Origin: Pleurotus ostreatus/Saccharomyces cerevisiae fusant
Lineage: Eukaryota > Opisthokonta
Length of the DNA stretch: 29,424 nt
Direction: 5' to 3'
NCBI GenBank assembly: GCA_024196135.1
Contig: JAMQCK010000306.1
Coordinates: 1 to 29,424 of the forward strand
Within the stretch, counting starts at the first letter, position 1; each line of letters starts with the position of its first letter. Shown here in pieces: positions 22,743 through 29,424 of the stretch. The notes under the pieces were generated by a model that saw only the letters and a list, made by a program, of their open reading frames with translations, made no database searches and was not told the DNA's origin. Position numbers and translations under genes: made by a program.

Positions 22743-24636
22743 GTGCGTGTCACGGTTAATTTCTCCACGGAATTCTGGAATGCTGAATACGTCTATTACA
22801 GTGCCTGCTCCTGATGAGTCTGCCCATAGTGGCACCAGGACCTCGTCGGCTGGTCCGACTGGCCCTAGTGGTTCGACTGGCTTGGATAATCCTCGTTCTG
22901 GTTCTGCAGCGAGCCAGGCTGATTCTGGTCCCCTTAACTCGGCTGCCCCTTCTATTGATTCTGCTCACTCAACCCACTCAACCCATCCAACCCGTGCAGC
23001 TGAGCTCGCTAGCCTTGCCGGTTCGGCCGATATAATGGATCTGGATATAGCTGTGACTGAAGATCGCCGTCGTGGCATTATCGCGCGCCTCCTTGGTCGC
23101 AGCCGCACCCCTCCGGCTCGTTTTTTCACCGTTCATGTGGATCCTGAAGACTTGGCCTTCGTCCTCGGGCGCGCTCAGCATCGCGTCCGAACCACGCCAC
23201 GACTGCGGCATGCCGCCTCCGTCCTTCATCTGAATCGGGCTTACCGGGAGCATGCCCTCGATAACGCTGACGAGCAAGGCAGTCCCCGTCACGATGTCGA
23301 TGACGGACATTCGCATGGACCGACTTGCGCGGATGCTCAGACCAGTCCGGTGCCTACCGTTCTGACATATCCATCGCCGGACCACGTCTCTCTTAACGGC
23401 AGCGCGCCGCTGGACGTCACCATGAATCAGAACATACCCACCATCCCCTCCGAAAGCTCTGGCGGGTCGCCCAGAAATTGGTCTGCATCCAATGGCCGGG
23501 CGTCTACGAGGTCTCTGACGCGAAGTATTCCCCTTCGTTCGGCATTCTATTCTCTTCGTGGGACGGGGCTCTCGCGCCCGTCGGAACCGTCCGCGAGTCG
23601 GCCAGCTGGGCTGCTCCTTGCTTTGGGCGATCCGGGTCCGAGCACTCTTGGCCTTGGTCGTGCGAGGGCCAACAATCAGCAGCCATCGAACGCCCCAACC
23701 GACCATCGCAACGCCTCAGGTGCGGAAACGGGACCTTTTGGGGGCAACACTTCGTCGCACGGCGCGGTAGCCTCGCAGCCTCCTTTTACGGACGCCCGAC
23801 CTGCATCCTCCCCAGACATTAACTATCGTTCCGAGTCGGACGCGGTTCCGGACGTCATTCAGGCAGGCGACTTCACGTACCTATCCTTCCAGATCTCCGA
23901 AGTCGACAATGGGCTTTCCGTCGAGCTCAAGCTTTCCATCCGCGTTGGAAGAAAGACCCAGCTGCTTGGAAACTCGCTCGGGCTGTTCAGCGAAAGGCTT
24001 CGCGATGTCTGCTTCCTCTGCGAAAAGCATCGTTCTAAGCTGGAGCTGCTTGAACTCGGGTTCCACGAAAGCCCCATTATTGGCGGTCCCGCCGCCGGAC
24101 AAGATGCGCTGGACACTGTCTTGCTGTCTTTGACTCCGTTTGTCAGCAGTGTACATAAGGTTTTCATCATTTTTAACGCGGACGACGACACGCAAAGCCG
24201 AATGGCGGCTACCGGGAACTCTCGGAGGGAGATCAGAGACGCTCTGTCTGGCCTTCGCTTTCTTAGACTCGAAGGCAACACTACGGCCGCGCGCCTACAC
24301 ACGTTTCCTCTCGAGAGCTTGCGCGTTCTCGAGCTTGTCGCGGAGGCTACTGAACGGGACATTGGGGCTATACTCGTGCAATGCAGCAAGTTGGCTGTCT
24401 TGTTCGCAGGGCCTGTCATGTCCAGTGCCAGTCAGAATTACTTTCCCCGTTCAAGGGACCCAAACATCAGCTACCCGTCCGTCATACAACTACACTCTGC
24501 TTATCCGTGCGAAGAATTGCTAGCTGATCTACCGTCCTCTATCGACCTTCGCTTCACGCTCACGGACGCTCATAGTCTACCAAAAATCCAGAAATATTTC
24601 AGTACAGACAATGAATGGTCTTTGATTATCATTTGA
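22742..24636 (+). CDS. A4: family A protein, divergent subfamily, intact
   Basis: Split start: A at 22742, intron 22743-22801, TG at 22802-22803; the spliced protein is 611 aa (starting MPAPDESAHSGT). If the intron is retained, an in-frame ATG at 22780 gives a start seven codons longer. The N-terminus differs from A1-A3 and shares with A5 the block VTEDRRRGIIARLLGRSRTP. The middle is Ser/Pro/Thr-rich. The conserved C-terminal domain begins at about residue 370 (FTYLSFQISEVDNG, LSIRVGRKTQL) and contains GQDALDTVLLSLTPFV, LRFLRLEGNTTAARL, a Leu-rich unit LRVLELVAEATERDI and LRFTLTDAHSL. It is convergent with F4, with 73 bp between stops. Function unknown. Confidence 0.8.
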
Positions 24637-24709
24637 GAGCTAATGTTCGTATATGTATCACCAATGTTACTCCAAAAACTCTCGCTATAGTACAGTAGAG
24701 AACGAGAAT

Positions 24710-26792
24710 TCATATCGTACCATCACATACTCTGACATACCATTGTTGTGCCTCTGTAGCGTTCCTGGTGAATAAGGCTCCCGGCGGGAGATACGACTGT
24801 GGATCAAAGTCATCCTCCCTCACTCCGTTCGAACCACCGCAATAGAAGGTCCTAAATCGCAAAATCCGCAGGCTTTTCAATGCCGGGCTACGAAGGAGAG
24901 CCGGAAAACCGTCCGCTTGACCCAATGCTGGCCAATGAACAGCGAGCATTCTCATGCGCGCAGACGAGCGCACAAGCATGTTTTCTATGTCATAATGCGG
25001 AATTCTCATGCTCGACATATCAAGGCGGTCGATTGCAGGCGCCGTGAGGGCAGTGAAGAGGGGTGTCCAGTTGATCATCCCGCATAGCATCAGAACGCGC
25101 AGACGCGGTAGATGAACGGCGGATGGCATGGACGGAGTAACGCTCCCCGGGCCCAGGTGCATCACGTCGGCCTTGATGTAAAGGTGCTCGAGATTGGTGC
25201 AAGTGCTGAGAATAGGAGAGATCATAGCAGGCTCCGTACAATGCAGACCGATGCTGGTGAGCTGCTGCAGCGGCGCGAGAGCAAGCCCTGATCGTATGTA
25301 CTCCTTTCGCACAAGGTCTGCGCAGCTGAGCTTCGGGGACGTAAAAAACAAATTCCAAAGGTGGGTGTCTGCAGTGTTTTCCTTGGTATTCGAAGCGTAA
25401 ATGTCGATACGAGCTCGTTCTAGGGCTTTAAAAGCGCCAGACGAAAGCATATCCAGAGGCTTCAGGACGTCGACCCCTCCGTTAGTCAACTCGATAGAGA
25501 TATCCCTCCACCGGTGAGCATATCCGGCGACGAGAGACATGAAGCGCGGATCAATCCGGTTCTGGCGCGCGTCCAGCTTGAAGCAGTTGCTGATCCATAG
25601 GGCGAGAGGGAGACCAGCAGAGTACTTTAAGCAGAGCTTCAAGATGCTCGTGGCCGCCCTTGTGGGGTAAATGACGTCCACGGTTGTCCACAACGCAGGA
25701 AAGCTGCGCGTCACGGCGTACCAGCGCGCGCAGACGCGGCCGAGAATGACGGCGGATTTGCTGTAGTATTTATGGGCTCTCGTTGCCTCCATATCGTACG
25801 CGTGCATCTCGGCGTCGCGAGGATATATAGAGGTAGGACTCGGGTCGCCGCAGATGAAGAAAATTGCGCAGAGGATCTCATTCGGAAGACGGTTGATTGG
25901 GGGTTGAGTATGCATGGACATCCTCGGAGTCATTTCGAACACTACAGAGGGAGGTCAGTATGTACTACAACGATGTGATATTAGTCTAAACGCACGCAAA
26001 GAACGCAGGATTGCATTGTCCAGGGTGTCGTGATACTCCAGGACACTAGGATAGGAAGCTTCTTGTTTGTTAGCATTGTTTGCGTGAAGTGAGCAGAGGT
26101 GCTCCCTACTGGAGTACTTGAGAGCCTCTTCCTCTTCCGGAGGATGAAGGCCACGGGGGAAGGTACGACCTGTCATAGGCTTGGTCAATCTAATGGCGCG
26201 TCTGATCACGGGACTCACGCGCGTCAGAGAAGAAGAAATCCCCCACTGCGCGCATGGTTGGACGCGCACCTGGCGCCTGAATGACCCTGTTGCCCGTATC
26301 CCTCGCTGCACAAATAATCAGAAGGCTCCGTCAACCCGATGGAGCGTTGATCAAGAGACTCACGCGCGTCAGAGAAGAACCAGCTCCCCGCTGCACGCCT
26401 AGTTGGTTGCGCGCCTGGCGCGTGTACGGCCCTGTTGCCCGTTTCCCTCGCTACACAGAACATCAGAAGTTATCTCGGCTTCATCAACCCAATGGCGCAT
26501 CTGATCTAGGGACTCACGCGCGTCAGAGAAGAACCAACTGCCCGCTGCACGCCTGGTTGGTCGCGCGCCTGGCGCGTGGACGGCCCTGTTGCCCGTATCC
26601 CTCGCTGCACAGAACATCAGTAGGGATTCAACACAGGTTTACTGTGATCACACCTGCAAGACTGCGATCCATTTATACGGTCCTTGGCTATCAGTGTCAA
26701 GAGAAGGGGGAGCGTTAGGAGGAGGCCATCTCGCAGTGAAGGCGCGTCAACTTATACGACCTCAGGGTGGGAAGTTCATTCATCGCGTACAT
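24710..26792 (-). CDS. F4: F-box protein, 5' exons rearranged
   Basis: The large exon is 25941-24710, with F-box INRLPNEILCAIFFI and VCARWYAVTRSFPALW, and Leu-rich units LPRLRVLMLCGM and RSSARMRMLAVHWP. Upstream, 26169-25996 (174 nt) combines what are exons 3 and 4 in F1-F3, with no intron between them. A 59-nt exon 2 at 26305-26247 fits the phases and the F1 exon length, but its donor (A|GTGGGG) is weak; a 36-nt version ending at GTGCGC also keeps an open frame. Exon 1 homology lies at 26792-26654 (MYAMNELPTL, like F1), but that frame hits a stop after 24 codons, so the true start is unresolved (ATG 26672 is an alternative). Two further copies of the exon-2 region lie in intron 1. Convergent with A4. 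The F-box core is certain; the 5' structure is not. Confidence 0.72.
26173..26627 (-). repeat. Tandem triplication of the F4 exon-2 region (units of 145-154 bp)
   Basis: Three head-to-tail copies, each with the landmark GACTCACGCGCGTCAGAGAAG (starts 26212, 26357 and 26511, the first base of each). On the minus strand each contains an acceptor-like TGTGYAG followed by an exon-2-like segment reading EGYGQQG or EGNGQQG (26305, 26450 and 26604 downward). Only the copy nearest the next exon keeps a GT donor at the F1-like position. In the other two it is GC, and the middle copy also has an in-frame TAG. Confidence 0.85.
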
Positions 26793-26880
26793 GGCAATTG
26801 TGGACAAGACGGGAAGGAGCCGCGACCGGTCGACGCTTCTTGATGGCACGTGCTATTCATGTGACCCATGTTGAAGTTTC
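26793..26880 (-). promoter_or_regulatory. F-type upstream block of F4
   Basis: Minus strand: GGGTCACATGAATAGCACG, then GTGCCATCAAGAAGCG, then a CGGCTCCTTCCCGTC stretch and CACAATTGCC before ATG 26792. It matches the blocks before F2 and F3 and shows that the F4 transcription unit begins here. Confidence 0.5.
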
Positions 26881-27044
26881 CGTGACGACCTGCACAGTTG
26901 TCTTCCCATCCATTCTGGGCGTGTTCTCGGCCCCACAAGACGAGAGGTAGAGATTGTTCCAACAAAGGTCGTTAGCTTGCCATTCCATTCGGGAAGTACC
27001 TACTACGTTGTACTCAGTTTCCATGACAGCGTCTTCGAGTCATG

Positions 27045-27810
27045 AGATGAGGACTAGAATCGAGCATTATAGGATTGCGCAGGGGGTCCCCAATGCCGAG
27101 AACGTAAAGGGTGATATCCAACGACTCAGTGACCTTGTACAGCTCGCTGTATATGCGACAAGAGATTCCCTTCCCGTTGATGGCCATCGGGAAGTCAGCA
27201 TGCGTTTGCGGCTCGAGAACTTCAACGGAAGCAGCGGACGATCCCTTTTCGGGCTCCGCGTCGGCCTCGTTCGTGGCATCCGCAAGTTTGGGGAGCAACC
27301 CATCCTCGACGCAAGGATGCTTGCGATGAGCCCTGGGGCTGATGGTGTCGAAGGAAGGTTCGCCCTCGAACGCTAGGGGGAGACTTAGCGAATGTTCCAC
27401 ACGAAGGGGAAGGTTGCGCACCTTGCGAGCATCATGGATGGCGACATCGTCAAGAAGCGCCGTAAGGAGCCTGATCTTTCGCAGAAGAGCGGAGGAGGGG
27501 TCATCCTTCGTCTTCGCAAGGCTCATCCCGAAGTGATCAAAGGCAGTCTGAATAACCCGGTAGCCCCTGCCGGGGTTCAGAGAGGGAGCGATTGACGACC
27601 ATACTGCCACTTACCAAGCCACCTGCGGTCGTTCTACACCGTCTCCCGCTTCGTTTCTTTACGTCGTCGTCTCGGCGATCTTCTCGTCCTTGACGGGTCC
27701 AGCATCTTCAGGTGCGCGAGCTGCTTCACATTGCGGTAGGAGTTCTCCTCTTTCACGTGCTCGGGAAGATCTGGAACTCGGAGTATCGGGGCGTATGTGA
27801 GGTCCACCAT
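27045..27810 (-). pseudogene. Truncated NOG2 pseudogene (5' half only)
   Basis: Degenerate copy of NOG2 exons 1-3. Exon 1 keeps VKEENSYRNVKQLAHLKML (NOG2: VKGENFYRNAKQVARLKML), then shifts frame and stops. The exon 2 equivalent keeps LAKTKDDPSSALLRKIRLL against LATKKDDPYSVLLRRNKLP. The exon 3 equivalent keeps VEVLEPQTHADF and ELYKVTESLDITLYVLG. Similarity ends at about 27045, before the G4 motif NKCD, so no GTPase motif is present. The intron positions are retained (for example GTAAGT after the RRW/RWL codons of exon 1), showing a DNA-level copy and not a retrocopy. Confidence 0.9.
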
Positions 27811-28062
27811 TGTCCGCGAGCATGATGGGCGCAGGCTCGGAGAGGAACAGCCCAAATCGGGCAGAATATTGGTGTGACGAGTGTGACCGGAAGGCACGGG
27901 GTGACGCGGGGACAAGCGGCAATTCCACCTTTTCTCCTCCCTTCATGTGCACCCACAGATAATGACATACTCCGGGCGGCGCACTATCCTTGTCGTAACA
28001 CTGGGTGGTCTAGGGCTATTGAATGGCGAAGTTTGCTGAGAGAAATTCACCGGTAACAGCGA

Positions 28063-28229
28063 TTGTGGCCCCGGCGCGCCGTTTTGTTCTCATCTTCGAA
28101 TGTGCATTGGAGAAAAAAACAATTCGTGTCCGTGACTTTTCGAAGGCTGCGCACAATAACGCCTACGCGTATTGTCTACGGCTGATTGTCCATCGATAAG
28201 CTTCGCACGAGCATGATCACGCTTATAAG
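28063..28229 (+). promoter_or_regulatory. A5 promoter: GTGGCCCC box, ACAATA/TATTGT pair, TATA box
   Basis: TTGTGGCCCC (28063-28072), ACAATAACGCC from 28153, TATTGT (28170-28175) and CGCTTATAAG (28220-28229), 170 bp before the leader splice donor. The core motifs are retained although the adjacent NOG2 copy has decayed, which suggests that A5 is still expressed. Confidence 0.6.
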
Positions 28230-28501
28230 CCCAGTCTCCGAGCCCGCATCTTCAGACACGCCTCGACACGCATCTCACCCCGCGGCCTGGTGCCGTTCAC
28301 TGATTCCTGACGCTTACGACCTCACCCACGTCTTGGACGACCATTCGCTTGCCTTTTCGCGCGCTTCCTTCTCGCTCTTTTGCGTGCCACATAACTTGAG
28401 TGAGTATGCTGTCCCCCCTCTTTCGTGTTGATACTGACCACGCTGCCTTCAGTACTTCACTCCAATACGTTCGACACAGAGTCTCTTCATCAGCTGGTTC
28501 A

Positions 28502-29424
28502 ATGGAACCCCAGGACTTGGCAGTAACCGTAACTGAAGACCGGCGTCGCGGCACTATCGCGCGCTTCCTCGGTCGCAGTCGCACCCCTTCACACCGCTTC
28601 TTCACGGCTCGCGTGAACTCCCAGAATGTGGCGGCCGTTGCGCGGGCTATGACCAACCACCGAGCCATGTCGCCTGACCCCTTGGACGAAGCACAATCTG
28701 GCGACAACAATGACCCTGGTGACTTGCCGGGCCACAATGCCGCTGGAGAACGCTCGCAAAGGGCGATCAGCGAGGCCAGTGGTGAAAGTCCAACCAGTCC
28801 TGTGGTCACCAATGTGCCGTATCCTCCTACCGACTCTGCCTCGAGGTCCAATACCGCTTCTCACACCCCTCCTCCTACCGCTCAGACCGACACTGATGAC
28901 GCGTCCGCCATCTCCTCAGAAAGCGATATCGAATCGCACTCTCCCCCTTCGGGATCTACTGGGAGCTCGGTGCTGACTTTGACGGCGAGTTCCCCGCTGT
29001 CGACCTTCTCCATCATTCGCCATTCGCGCGTTACGCAGCCGCTGCAGTCTCCTGCTACTCAGGCAGCTAGGTTTCGCGGATATCTCGAGGACCCGGGTCC
29101 GAGCACTGGTCGCTCCTGGACTTATGCGGACGGCGGTGACCATCGGCCCTCGAACGTCACGACCGACCCGACGGGTACACCTATCGGTCAGCAGCGGCTG
29201 AACTCGATATCTGAGGACGACTCTTCTTCGCAAGAGGAAGTAGCCTCGCAGCCTCCTCCCCCCACCGAGCCCGCGTCTCCTGTCCACGACTGCGAGGCTA
29301 GCGGTTCCGCTCAGGCTGCGAACCACCATGGCCACGAAGACGACCTGACATACCTCTCGTTCGAGGTGCAGAAAGTCAATCATGGTCCCTTCGTCGACCA
29401 CAGGCTTCTGATCCGTGTAGGAAA
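28502..29424 (+). CDS. A5: family A protein, 3' partial at the window end
   Basis: Open frame of at least 307 codons that runs off the window. The leader intron is at 28400-28452 (GTGAGT...TTCAG), but here the splice junction reads A|TA, so the split ATG of A1-A4 is lost. The first ATG after splicing is 28502. It aligns with an internal Met of A4 (residue 79): MEPQDLAVTVTEDRRRGTI against MDLDIAVTEDRRRGII. The protein is Ser/Pro/Thr-rich and enters the conserved domain just before the edge (LTYLSFEVQKVNHGPF, LLIRVGK). By analogy with A4, a convergent F-box gene should follow outside the window. Confidence 0.72.
   Translation, partial: MEPQDLAVTVTEDRRRGTIARFLGRSRTPSHRFFTARVNSQNVAAVARAMTNHRAMSPDPLDEAQSGDNNDPGDLPGHNAAGERSQRAISEASGESPTSPVVTNVPYPPTDSASRSNTASHTPPPTAQTDTDDASAISSESDIESHSPPSGSTGSSVLTLTASSPLSTFSIIRHSRVTQPLQSPATQAARFRGYLEDPGPSTGRSWTYADGGDHRPSNVTTDPTGTPIGQQRLNSISEDDSSSQEEVASQPPPPTEPASPVHDCEASGSAQAANHHGHEDDLTYLSFEVQKVNHGPFVDHRLLIRVG

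Larger units (their letters stand above)
27045..28399. repeat. Segmental duplication, copy 2 (NOG2 pseudogene to A5 leader)
   Basis: Same order and orientation as 21310-22742: NOG2 5' half, intergenic region, A promoter, A leader. Divergence is substantial, with frameshifts in the NOG2 part, so the duplication is not recent. The unit continues into A5; its far end is outside the window. Confidence 0.8.

Noticed and set aside
26173..26627. CRISPR-like array
   Set aside because: Units of about 150 bp are similar throughout, with no short repeat/unique spacer pattern, and the genome is eukaryotic.

Overview
The window comes from a filamentous basidiomycete, most likely an Agaricomycete (possibly Polyporales; inferred, not proven). 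Reasons: GC-rich DNA, many GT-AG introns of about 48-75 bp with CTGAC-type branch sites, a fungal enolase with six exons, a circularly permuted nucleolar GTPase of the NOG2 family, and an expanded F-box family with the Agaricomycete-style motif LPNEILCAIF.

Only two genes are conserved housekeeping genes: enolase (17917-19513, -) and NOG2/NUG2 (19872-22128, -). Most of the rest is an accessory gene cluster built from two multicopy families. Family F (four copies, F1-F4) encodes F-box proteins of about 510-535 aa with a Leu-rich C-terminal part. Three or four short 5' exons precede one large exon. Family A (five copies, A1-A5) is a family I do not recognise: a variable Ser/Pro-rich N-terminal half and a conserved Leu-rich C-terminal domain of about 250 aa. 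The families are repeatedly arranged tail to tail: F1>/<A2, F3>/<A3 and A4>/<F4, with stop codons only 41-73 bp apart. F2 has no partner, and the partners of A1 and A5 would lie outside the window. All A genes share a promoter layout: a GTGGCYCC box, paired ACAATA/TATTGT motifs, a CTTATAAG TATA box and an ATG-free leader. In A1-A4 the start codon is created only by splicing (A|TG).

Layout: 185-1709 A1, truncated at its 3' end; 2272-5786 a 3.5-kb DNA transposon with terminal inverted repeats of about 550 bp and no visible transposase; 5999-10210 F1 and A2 (A2 is disrupted); 11055-12821 F2; 13044-16619 F3 and A3 (A3 is intact); 17917-22128 enolase and NOG2; 22393-26792 A4 and F4; 26173-26627 a tandem triplication of F4's exon-2 region; 27045-28399 a degenerate second copy of the NOG2 5' half plus the A promoter; 28502-end A5, open to the window edge.

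The right half is therefore a segmental duplication of a [NOG2 5' part - A - F] block. The cluster looks like an evolving, recombining array of a two-gene module in which an F-box (SCF-type) protein is linked to an unknown Leu-rich partner. The function of the module is unknown. Overlapping 3' transcript ends (antisense pairing) and a receptor/partner relation are both inferences.
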